From NCBI GenBank assembly GCA_003353825.1, contig PIVW01000003.1, forward strand, positions 1 through 37,987: a stretch of 37,987 nt of DNA, written 5' to 3'. The translations under genes and the position numbers were made by a program. Below the pieces are notes generated by a model. It did no database searches. It was not told where the DNA came from and saw only the letters and a program-made list of their open reading frames with translations. Source of the DNA: Chloroflexota bacterium. Lineage in GTDB: Bacteria; Chloroflexota; Anaerolineae; J102. Shown here piece by piece: positions 8,261 to 14,962 of the stretch (position 1 is the first letter of the stretch; the number at the start of each line of letters is the position of its first letter).

Positions 8261-9217
8261 TCAGTCTCTCAATGCTCGACCTGTAAGGTGTAAGAAAACG
8301 CCCTCCAAGTTGGGTTCTTGGATATCCAATTGGCGGATATGGGCTCCTGTCCGACTCACAAAGACAACGATTTCAGCCAACACCGTGTCGGCGTCCTCTA
8401 CCTGCAATAGCAAGGTGCTATCGTCGGCGACGACTTGGCTGACACCCTTGCACATAGCCAGTTGCGCAGTGAGATCAGCGGCATCGGCGCCATTGAATTC
8501 CACCAGCAGGCGTATGTTGTCATGTTCTCCGACCTTTCGCGTAAGCTCGGCCAATGTACCGATGGCTATCAACTTGCCATGGTCGATGATGCCGATGCGA
8601 TCGCTGAGTTCTTCCGCCTCTTCCATGTAATGCGTGGTGTAGAGCACGGTCATGCCATCTTCATTGAGAGCTTTTATGGTATCGAGGATGCGGCGTCGGC
8701 TTTGCGGGTCGATGCCCACTGTGGGTTCATCCAATAGGAGGAGTTTGGGTTCGTGCAGCAGGCCTACAGCAATGTTGAGACGGCGTTTCATACCACCGGA
8801 GTAGGTCTCGATTTTGTCTGTGGATCGATCTGCTAATCCGGCGATCTCCAGACAGATATTGAGGCGCTGTTCGAGCCTCTTGCCTCCCATGCCATACATC
8901 CGCCCCCAAAACTGGAGGTTCTCGCGCGCAGAGATGGTGGGGTACAAGGCGATTTCTTGGGGAACCACGCCGATAGCTTGTTTGACTTTAAGAACATCTT
9001 CCGAGATTGAGTTTCCATCTACAAAAGCATCACCATCGCTCTGGGCTAGAAGGCAGCTGAGCATGGAGAGGGTGGTGGTTTTGCCGGCGCCATTGGGGCC
9101 CAGCAAACTAAATATCTCACCGGTATGAATCTCAAAGGAGATACCATGTACGGCCATGACGCCATCTGGAGGATTGTATTGTTTTGCCAGTTGCCTGACT
9201 TCTACGATATTGGACAT
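8261..9217 (-). CDS. ABC transporter ATP-binding protein of the exporter
   Basis: This 318-residue DrrA/CcmA-type ATPase has Walker A GPNGAGKTT (40-48), Q-loop Q87, signature YSGGMKRR (139-146), Walker B LLLLDEP (159-165) and switch His196 in TTHYMEEAE. The extra 90-residue C-terminal region is usual for ABC-2 exporter ATPases. It should energise the two permeases at 4733-7261. It is the first minus-strand gene of the exporter/two-component unit but is separated from the permeases by the inverted MNT/HEPN cassette. The upstream region holds a regulatory element shared with the LiaF-like gene. Confidence 0.95.
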   Translation of the reverse strand: MSNIVEVRQLAKQYNPPDGVMAVHGISFEIHTGEIFSLLGPNGAGKTTTLSMLSCLLAQSDGDAFVDGNSISEDVLKVKQAIGVVPQEIALYPTISARENLQFWGRMYGMGGKRLEQRLNICLEIAGLADRSTDKIETYSGGMKRRLNIAVGLLHEPKLLLLDEPTVGIDPQSRRRILDTIKALNEDGMTVLYTTHYMEEAEELSDRIGIIDHGKLIAIGTLAELTRKVGEHDNIRLLVEFNGADAADLTAQLAMCKGVSQVVADDSTLLLQVEDADTVLAEIVVFVSRTGAHIRQLDIQEPNLEGVFLHLTGRALRD

Positions 9218-9257
9218 TTATTATTCTCGCTCTCTGCGTCGATTGACCGTCTAACAA

Positions 9258-9302
9258 AGCATACAAGACTGGCGGTCATACGCCATAGTGCCAAAGGTCA
9301 TA
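9258..9302 (-). promoter_or_regulatory. candidate response-regulator site and promoter of the exporter
   Basis: A 28-bp element (9275-9302) bounded by TATGAC half-sites on the minus strand matches an element upstream of the LiaF-like gene at 23 of 28 positions. Eleven bases further on lies a -10-like TATGCT (9263-9258), and the -35 position is poor, as expected of an activator-dependent promoter. It lies 58 bases upstream of the ATPase start. Additional TATGAC-like half-sites follow at 9301-9317. Assignment to the local NarL-type regulator is inference. Confidence 0.6.
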
Positions 9303-9493
9303 ATGTCGCATAATGACGGCGATATCTAACATGGCGCCCCACCCCTGTGCGGCGCTGGTGTGCAGCGCAAGGGCGGGGAGAGATATCCCACCTTTGCCCC
9401 CCCAAAACATGAAACGCCACCCTCAATGTTCCTGCGCTACCCCATTTATCTGGCCCAAAGTTTTGACATCCTCGCCTTTTGAACTCGGCCAGT

Positions 9494-9510
9494 CCACAGA
9501 GGGCCTGTGG
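9494..9510 (-). terminator. hairpin after the CarD gene
   Basis: A perfect 6-bp stem (CCACAG/CTGTGG) with a 5-base loop directly abuts the CarD stop codon. There is no T-run after it on either strand, so it may be a weak terminator or an RNA-stabilising hairpin. I see nothing else in the gap 9321-9493. Confidence 0.35.
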
Positions 9511-10017
9511 TTATGTAACACTCATTTGCTCCAGACTCTTTGCCAACGCCCGGTCGATATTCTGCTGAATCACTGTATCATCGTCACCACTGACAGCAAC
9601 GATCTCCGAACCGAGAATGTCGCGAGCGTTTCTCAAAAGATCAGCATCTGTTTTCGAGAGGCGTTTACGCTGTTGGTGCCAAGCCAAATCTCGGATAGCT
9701 TCAGCCACACTTCGCGCCTGACCGGAATGGATCTTCCCGCGGATAGCTGTCTGTCGTTTTTTAAAGTCCTCGGGTAAATCCTCAGGAGTACTCTGTAACG
9801 TAGCCATTATCTCTGCCAACATCTCTTCGGAAATAGCGGGGCGAATGCCAACCACATCGGTTTTCCGAACGGGCACCTTGATGGTCATATCCTTTGCCGG
9901 GATATCGATGACATAGTAGTGGACGAACCCCTCGACCAATTCCTGGTTCTCCACCGCTGTAATCACCCCGGCGCCGTGATGGGGATGGATGACATGATCA
10001 TTGATGGCATATTTCAT
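9511..10017 (-). CDS. CarD/CdnL-family transcriptional regulator
   Basis: This 168-residue protein has an N-terminal CarD/TRCF RNA-polymerase-interacting domain (about 1-70), beginning MKYAINDHVIHPHHGAGVI, with strands around VHYYVIDIP and MTIKVPV. A helical C-terminal domain (about 75-160) contains ARSVAEAIRDLAWH and LSKTDADLLRNARDIL. Proteins of this family bind the RNA polymerase beta subunit and stabilise open complexes at promoters, including rRNA promoters. It is a single-gene unit, with inverted repeats upstream at 10124-10183. The length is normal for the family. Confidence 0.93.
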   Translation of the reverse strand: MKYAINDHVIHPHHGAGVITAVENQELVEGFVHYYVIDIPAKDMTIKVPVRKTDVVGIRPAISEEMLAEIMATLQSTPEDLPEDFKKRQTAIRGKIHSGQARSVAEAIRDLAWHQQRKRLSKTDADLLRNARDILGSEIVAVSGDDDTVIQQNIDRALAKSLEQMSVT

Positions 10018-10123
10018 TGCTTACTCCTGTACGGCAATATATCCTCGAGGATCAGGGCCAGCGCCATCTGCTCAAAAAACCTTTCCATAATTTACGGTGC
10101 TAGCCACACGGCGCCAAGGGTTC

Positions 10124-10183
10124 AGAACAGAACATAGATAACTGTTCTGTGAAGTGAGAGTGTTCTGTCTATGGACATAGAAC
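10124..10183. promoter_or_regulatory. paired inverted repeats upstream of the CarD gene
   Basis: AGAACA (10129-10134) and TGTTCT (10143-10148) form a perfect inverted repeat with an 8-base spacer, with an extra AGAACA copy starting at 10124. A second imperfect repeat at 10161-10183 centres on CTATG-GA-CATAG and is flanked by GTTCT and AGAAC. Four AGAAC/GTTCT half-sites in 60 bases suggest an operator. The GAAC-N10-GTTC spacing resembles but does not match a Gram-positive LexA box. The rest of the gap 10018-10366 shows no gene. Confidence 0.45.
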
Positions 10184-10366
10184 GGAATTTGCCCTGCATC
10201 ACAAGGCGTGGCGTCCTGGTCGATTTCGTAGTCTCGCTTAATTATACCACACATCTGGGAGTTACATGGGAGTGTGGTTGGCCAAGCGCGTAGGAGTCGT
10301 CACATTCTGATAATTCTGAGGAAAGCGAACACCTGTCGTGTGGTTCGAGGTTGGGAGGGTGATCGA

Positions 10367-10404
10367 GATAGAAAGACCCCACCAGGGAATCAACGCTGGT
10401 GGGG
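10367..10404 (-). terminator. intrinsic terminator of the LiaF-like gene
   Basis: A perfect 9-bp stem CCCCACCAG/CTGGTGGGG (10377-10385 with 10396-10404) encloses a 10-base loop and is followed on the minus strand by TCTTTCT. It lies 35 bases after the stop of the gene at 10439-10963. Confidence 0.8.
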
Positions 10405-10438
10405 CTCAGATGTGGATCGGGATTGTGATCTGTCTGAA

Positions 10439-10963
10439 TCAAGCCTTGTGTCGTTGTAGGAGCAAGTAGATACCGGCGGCCAGCAGTCCTAAGGGCCAGA
10501 TCAGACCGGCGATCTCCAGGAGTCTGATGCCTGCATCGCCGATGAGTAACAATGCGCCAACCGTGGCGAGAATAGCGCCGGGAATCAACGGCCACCACTG
10601 GAATCGCTGTTCGGTGAACACCGACAGTGCGGACATTAGGACCCATCCCGCAGCGAATGCCAGGAGGAAGAGACCACCTTCGGCTGTCTCGCCGTTGGCG
10701 AAGGTGGTCAGTTCGATGAGGATTGCCCCGACGCCGATACCGCTGAGGACTCCACCGGGGATGAGTAGGCCGAAGCTGCGATTAACCAGACCCCAGGCCA
10801 GGAAGATGAGGCCGAGGGCGAGAGGGATGAGCACGCCGAGCTGATCGATATCTGTTAGTTGTGCGCCGAGGGCCAGGGCGCCGATGGCGATGAGGGCGGC
10901 GCCGGCGACGGCGCTTTTGTGGGCGTTACTGCTGGGGGTCGTAGGGTTCATTTGCGTGGACAT
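10439..10963 (-). CDS. LiaF/LiaI-like membrane protein (DUF5668 type)
   Basis: This 174-residue protein is built almost entirely of short hydrophobic helices, about five or six starting near residue 18. Gly-rich turns such as LIPLALGLIFLAWGLVNR, LLIPGGVLSGIGVGAIL and WWPLIPGAILATVGALLL resemble the membrane part of LiaF-like envelope-stress proteins. No catalytic motif is visible. It has a strong ribosome site (GGAGGC, 4 bases before ATG) and its own terminator. The upstream element matches that of the exporter ATPase gene, which ties it to the kinase/regulator pair in the same window. In Lia-type systems a protein of this kind modulates the kinase; that role here is inference. Confidence 0.75.
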   Translation of the reverse strand: MSTQMNPTTPSSNAHKSAVAGAALIAIGALALGAQLTDIDQLGVLIPLALGLIFLAWGLVNRSFGLLIPGGVLSGIGVGAILIELTTFANGETAEGGLFLLAFAAGWVLMSALSVFTEQRFQWWPLIPGAILATVGALLLIGDAGIRLLEIAGLIWPLGLLAAGIYLLLQRHKA

Positions 10964-11029
10964 GATAGCCTCCGTGGTGTGGCTGAAAGTCGCTGATGTC
11001 GAACTGTGTTTGATTTCGATTACAGCCTC

Positions 11030-11074
11030 ATGCTACGCGCTGGATCGTCATATGACGTAGTGCCGGAGGTCATA
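11030..11074 (-). promoter_or_regulatory. second copy of the shared regulatory element, LiaF-like gene promoter
   Basis: The 28-bp element at 11047-11074 is identical to the one before the exporter ATPase at 23 of 28 bases, and the five differences lie between the outer TATGAC half-sites. A -10-like TAGCAT (11035-11030) follows after the same 11-base spacing. A further ATATGACC copy lies 12 bases upstream, giving three half-sites. The element is 84 bases before the start codon. Confidence 0.6.
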
Positions 11075-11333
11075 TCATGGGTCATATCTGCCCAATTTAT
11101 GACAACGGCCATCTATCTTCAATTCGGCGTGCTTTGACAACTCCACATAAAGAACCTACCATAGTCGTTGTGTCTTGGCACTCCTTTTATTCGACAGGCG
11201 CATCGTTATACAGATGTTCAGAAAAAGATTTTGACCTACGGCCTGATCCTCACGCTTGCCAAGAGGCTACTTTGTCCAAAACATTATCTGAAGGTCTATA
11301 GCCCGCTTTCGACGGATTCCCTGCGTGTAACGC

Positions 11334-12800
11334 ATGATCATCCAATCCCCAGGCGCACCCAAACATTTTATCGTTTTTCTGCCCGGCATGTTCGGCAGTA
11401 TGTTGCGCGACCGTAAAACGGGCCGGAATTTGTGGGCTGATTTCAACTCGTTGCCGGTCAAACCTTCGGAATGGGATGAGTGGTTTTTCGAGGTTATGGA
11501 TGCGTTGAAATACCCAAATGATGCTCTGCAAGCTGTAGGGCTGGTCGATGACCTACAATTCCTCTTGCCATGGGTGAAACAGACGCCCTACAGACCCCTG
11601 ATTCAGGCACTGCAGGCGATGGGCTACAAAGTTAATCCCAAGCGCTATCAAGAGAGCGACCGGGATCTCTATACCTTCCCCTATGATTGGCGACAAGATC
11701 ATCGTGTGTCAGCTCGCCAATTGCAGACGGCCATCGAGCGCTGGCGTAGTACTCATCCCGGCGCCGAGGTCTGGTTGATCGGCCATGGCGCCGGTGGGCT
11801 TGTGGCGCGTTGGTATATCGAAAAGTTGGGGGGCAGCCAAGAGGTGGGAAGATTAATCTTGTTTGCCACTCCCTGGGATGGCGCCCCCATGGCCTTGGGC
11901 ATAATCAAATACGGCCTGGACACCCTGTGGCGACGAACCTTTAATGCGGCCGATGCCAAAGGGGAGAGTCAACGACTGCTCCAAACCTTTCCCTCGATTT
12001 ATGCACTGGTACCCCAGCAACAGCCCTTTCTGCTCGATCAGCATAGCGAGGTCATCGATCCTTTCGAAAACGATACCTGGCTTGAATCTGAACGGTCCCG
12101 CACCCTGCTAGCCGACGGCAAGGAATTCAGTCAGGCATTGGCCCTCGAGTCAAGTGTTGAGACTCTTTGCTTTTACGGACGCCAGCGCTTAACTGTGAGT
12201 AATGCCACCGTGCATATCGGTCAGAACAACATTTGGGATGACATCGAGTGGTGGAGCACAGAGATAGGGGATGGCACAGTGCCAGCTGCGAGCGCCACGC
12301 TAGCAGATGCAACCGATCACCTGCCCTTTGTGGCCAGCCATGGTGATATCTATGCCAATGAGAGTGCTCTTGCCGTGCTGCGCTGGGAATTGTTCGACAA
12401 ATATCGTGGCTTAAGCAGGGCGATGTTAGCCACATCACGCCTGGCACTGACTTTTGAGCCCGACAAAGATTTCTACGAGCCAGGTGAATCGATCCAACTC
12501 TGGGCCACTGTGCACAAGGAACACCCTGAGTCCGTGACTGTCCCGGTCACGGACGCCCGAATCGCAGTCGAACTGGCAAGTTATCGATCGCTGCCAGGCG
12601 CAATGGGCCTGGCCAAGCCTCGGGCGATCCCGGGAACCAATATGCGGCCGGACCCTGAGATGGAGGGGCGCTACAGGGGGACGCTCACCGCCCCCCTTGT
12701 CGAGGGCTATTACAAACTCTTCGCCAGAGTGTTCGCCACGGGACAGCGACCCCTGCAAATTGAGGAGTTGATTGCTGTAGAGGCAATGCCCGCAGGATGA
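11334..12800 (+). CDS. lecithin:cholesterol acyltransferase-like alpha/beta hydrolase lacking the nucleophile serine
   Basis: This 488-residue protein has an LCAT-family core (about 10-375) and a C-terminal beta-rich region (about 388-485) of unknown role. Oxyanion-side FLPGMFGSML (15-24) and LYTFPYDWR (112-120) are typical. The acid D313 (IGDGTVPAAS) and the base H336 (SHGDIY) of the catalytic triad are present. The nucleophile elbow, however, reads LIGHGAGGLVARW: residue 152 is Gly (GGC at 11787-11789) where relatives have Ser (GHSMGG). A single A-to-G change of AGC would produce this. Either the protein is a non-catalytic lipid-binding relative, or chemistry uses another residue. There is no clear signal peptide, and the start is the first ATG matching the fold. 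Confidence 0.85.
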   Translation: MIIQSPGAPKHFIVFLPGMFGSMLRDRKTGRNLWADFNSLPVKPSEWDEWFFEVMDALKYPNDALQAVGLVDDLQFLLPWVKQTPYRPLIQALQAMGYKVNPKRYQESDRDLYTFPYDWRQDHRVSARQLQTAIERWRSTHPGAEVWLIGHGAGGLVARWYIEKLGGSQEVGRLILFATPWDGAPMALGIIKYGLDTLWRRTFNAADAKGESQRLLQTFPSIYALVPQQQPFLLDQHSEVIDPFENDTWLESERSRTLLADGKEFSQALALESSVETLCFYGRQRLTVSNATVHIGQNNIWDDIEWWSTEIGDGTVPAASATLADATDHLPFVASHGDIYANESALAVLRWELFDKYRGLSRAMLATSRLALTFEPDKDFYEPGESIQLWATVHKEHPESVTVPVTDARIAVELASYRSLPGAMGLAKPRAIPGTNMRPDPEMEGRYRGTLTAPLVEGYYKLFARVFATGQRPLQIEELIAVEAMPAG

Positions 12801-12987
12801 AAGAGCTTGGGGTTAGTTTTGGCTTGAATGAAATTGCTTTGTTGTAGAGTACGCCAAGAAACCACGACCATTCCAGCAGGGTCTGCAAAATCAACTCGAT
12901 GACGGAACGATCACCAAGTCACCCCTTCACCTTGTCAAATACGCTACCAAGATCGACAAAAACGGTCGTTGTCAACGTAGCAAGCAG

Positions 12988-13893
12988 CTATGATATCCCC
13001 CGTCCTCTGCGCACGTCGGGCGCCAGGATATCTCGTAGTCCATCGCCCAAAAGATTAAATCCTATGACGGTCAAGGTGATAGCCAACCCCGGGAAGAGGG
13101 CCAGCCACCAGGCCGTGTCCATGTAGTCCCGGCCCGCCGCAAGCAGCGCTCCCCACTCAGGCTGTGGCGGTTGTGCCCCCAGACCAATAAAACTAAGCCC
13201 GCCGGCGGCCAGCAACACGGTCCCTAGTCGCAGCGTGATAAGCACGATCAGGGGAGAAACGATGTTGGGCAAGATATGTCGCCAAAGGATGCGGGTATCG
13301 CTGGCGCCGATCGAACGCGCTGATTCGACATAAAGCATTTCCCCTGCCGAGAGGGTGCTGCCCCGAGCCAACCTGTAAAAGGAGGGGACGCCAACAATGC
13401 CGAGAGCGATGATCGTGGTGCTGAGTGAAGGCCCCAGCCGGGCGACCAAGACTATGGCCAGCAGGAGTCCTGGAAACGCCAACCAAATGTCGATGATGCG
13501 CGAAAAAACCTGATCTGTTTGTTCTCGCCTGTAGCCGGCGATGAGACCGCCGCTGAGGCCGGGCAGAACAGACACCAGTACCGTTGCCACACACAGCACG
13601 ATCGCCAAGCGCGCGCCGTAAAGCACCCTACTGAATAGATCCCGGCCAAAATTGTCGGTGCCAAAGGGGTGGGCAGCGCTGGGGGCCTGCAAGCGGTTGG
13701 CCGGTTCCATGAGCTCGGGGGGGCTCGGCGCCAGGATTGGAGCTAACACCGCCGCCAGGATCAGTATCCCCACCAGCAACATGCCCACGATCATGTTTGC
13801 AGATACAGCCCAACGTCGCCTGCGTCCAGGTGGCATGATTGCGGTGGCAGCTGTACCATTTCTAAGCGCGGGTAGGGCGATGCTGCGATTCAT
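12988..13893 (-). CDS. dipeptide/oligopeptide ABC permease, DppC type
   Basis: This 301-residue inner-membrane permease has a cytoplasmic N-tail, a helix at about 31-52 and the DppC-type segment AHPFGTDNFGRDLFSRVLYGAR after it. Four or five further helices and the EAA loop ARSIGASDTRILWRHILPN follow, then SFIGLGAQPPQPEWGALL, diagnostic of the DppC/OppC side. It begins 7 bases after the DppB stop, so it is co-translated with it. Together with the lipoprotein at 14963-16606 it forms an importer for peptides or similar solutes. The ATPase genes usually found beyond DppC are absent from the following gap (12801-12987) and must be elsewhere. Confidence 0.94.
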   Translation of the reverse strand: MNRSIALPALRNGTAATAIMPPGRRRRWAVSANMIVGMLLVGILILAAVLAPILAPSPPELMEPANRLQAPSAAHPFGTDNFGRDLFSRVLYGARLAIVLCVATVLVSVLPGLSGGLIAGYRREQTDQVFSRIIDIWLAFPGLLLAIVLVARLGPSLSTTIIALGIVGVPSFYRLARGSTLSAGEMLYVESARSIGASDTRILWRHILPNIVSPLIVLITLRLGTVLLAAGGLSFIGLGAQPPQPEWGALLAAGRDYMDTAWWLALFPGLAITLTVIGFNLLGDGLRDILAPDVRRGRGIS

Positions 13894-13900
13894 ATGCCGA

Positions 13901-14830
13901 TCACAGTGCCTTGTGCCCTACGCGAGGATCCAAAGCTGCTTGCGCCAGATCGACGCTGAGATTGAGGATCTGGTAGATTACGGCGATGAGGATGACCGCT
14001 CCCAGGACAATGGGGAAATCGGCGTCCAGAATGGCCTGCACGGTGAGGCGTCCCAGTCCGGGCCAGCCAAATATAGTCTCGATAATAAAAGTGCCAGCCA
14101 GTAGATGGCCGGCGTGCAAGCCCAGCACGGTGACGACCGGGATGAGACCGTTACGCAAGATATGGCTACGCCACACGTGGTGTTTGCGCAACCCTTTGGC
14201 TCGGGCAGTACGTACAAAATCAGCCCCCTTGATGTCGAGCAGACTGGAGCGAATCAAGCGGGCGACTACTGCGATCAGGGGCAGGGCCAGACAGATCGTG
14301 GGGAGCACGAGATGGGCGGGTGATCCGGCCCCGACCACCGGCAACCAGCGTAATTTCAGTGAAAAGAGGAGGATCAATAGTAACGCCAGCCAGAAGGTCG
14401 GCACCGATAAGCCCAGAGTCGTGATACTCATCAGTACTGCATCGAGATAACCCCCGGACCGAGATGCTGCCAGCATTCCGATGGCCGTGCCCATCAATAC
14501 TCCTACCAAAAGTGCGGTGACGGCCAACAATAGGGTACTGGGGAAACGTTCCCAGATCAATGTGGTGACAGGCCGGCCGCTGATCAGCGAATCACCCAGG
14601 TCGCCCTGAAAGAGCGCCTGGGTGAAATACTGAACATAACGTTGGGATATCGGTACATCGAGTCCCATCTCTTCGCGTACCTGCGCCAATTGCTCTTCGC
14701 TGGCAAAGTCGCCCACCAGCGTCGAAGCTGCGTCACCCGGCATGAAATCGAGTAGGAAAAAGGTGACGAAGCTGACCACAAAGAGCACCAAGAAGGCGCC
14801 TAGTAGACGGCGGAGGAGGTAGGGTAGCAT
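13901..14830 (-). CDS. dipeptide/oligopeptide ABC permease, DppB type
   Basis: This 309-residue permease starts MLPYLLRRLLGAFLVLFVVS, the standard DppB N-terminal helix, followed by FMPGDAASTLVG and GLDVPISQRYVQYF in the periplasmic region. Five more helices follow, with EAA loop VRTARAKGLRKHHVWRSHIL, and TIFGWPGLGRLTVQAIL near the C-terminus. It pairs with the DppC-type subunit. It is separated from the upstream solute-binding lipoprotein gene by about 130 bases that carry a heptamer repeat array, so some uncoupling of expression is possible. Confidence 0.95.
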   Translation of the reverse strand: MLPYLLRRLLGAFLVLFVVSFVTFFLLDFMPGDAASTLVGDFASEEQLAQVREEMGLDVPISQRYVQYFTQALFQGDLGDSLISGRPVTTLIWERFPSTLLLAVTALLVGVLMGTAIGMLAASRSGGYLDAVLMSITTLGLSVPTFWLALLLILLFSLKLRWLPVVGAGSPAHLVLPTICLALPLIAVVARLIRSSLLDIKGADFVRTARAKGLRKHHVWRSHILRNGLIPVVTVLGLHAGHLLAGTFIIETIFGWPGLGRLTVQAILDADFPIVLGAVILIAVIYQILNLSVDLAQAALDPRVGHKAL

Positions 14831-14880
14831 TTTCGGAGGTTGGATATCTCAGGGTTGGGCTCGCGATTCGTGGCGAACAA

Positions 14881-14957
14881 CTAAACAGTAAACAGCCAAC
14901 AACTAACAGTCAACAACTAACGGCTAACGGCCAACAGCTAACAATCTACGGCTAACG
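14881..14957. repeat. degenerate heptamer array, about eleven units
   Basis: After one 8-base unit, about ten 7-base units follow in strict phase (TAAACAG, CCAACAA, CTAACAG, TCAACAA, CTAACGG, CTAACGG, CCAACAG, CTAACAA, TCTACGG, CTAACGG). The array fills the gap between the solute-binding protein gene and the DppB gene. Confidence 0.8.
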
Positions 14958-14962
14958 GCCAG

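Noticed and set aside
9313..9777. Plus-strand open frame of 154 codons ending inside the CarD gene.
   Set aside because: Half is antisense to CarD and the rest lies in the promoter gap; no ribosome site or motif.
14881..14957. Regular repeats that might be a CRISPR array.
   Set aside because: The units are only 7 bases, degenerate and without spacers, and no cas genes are present.
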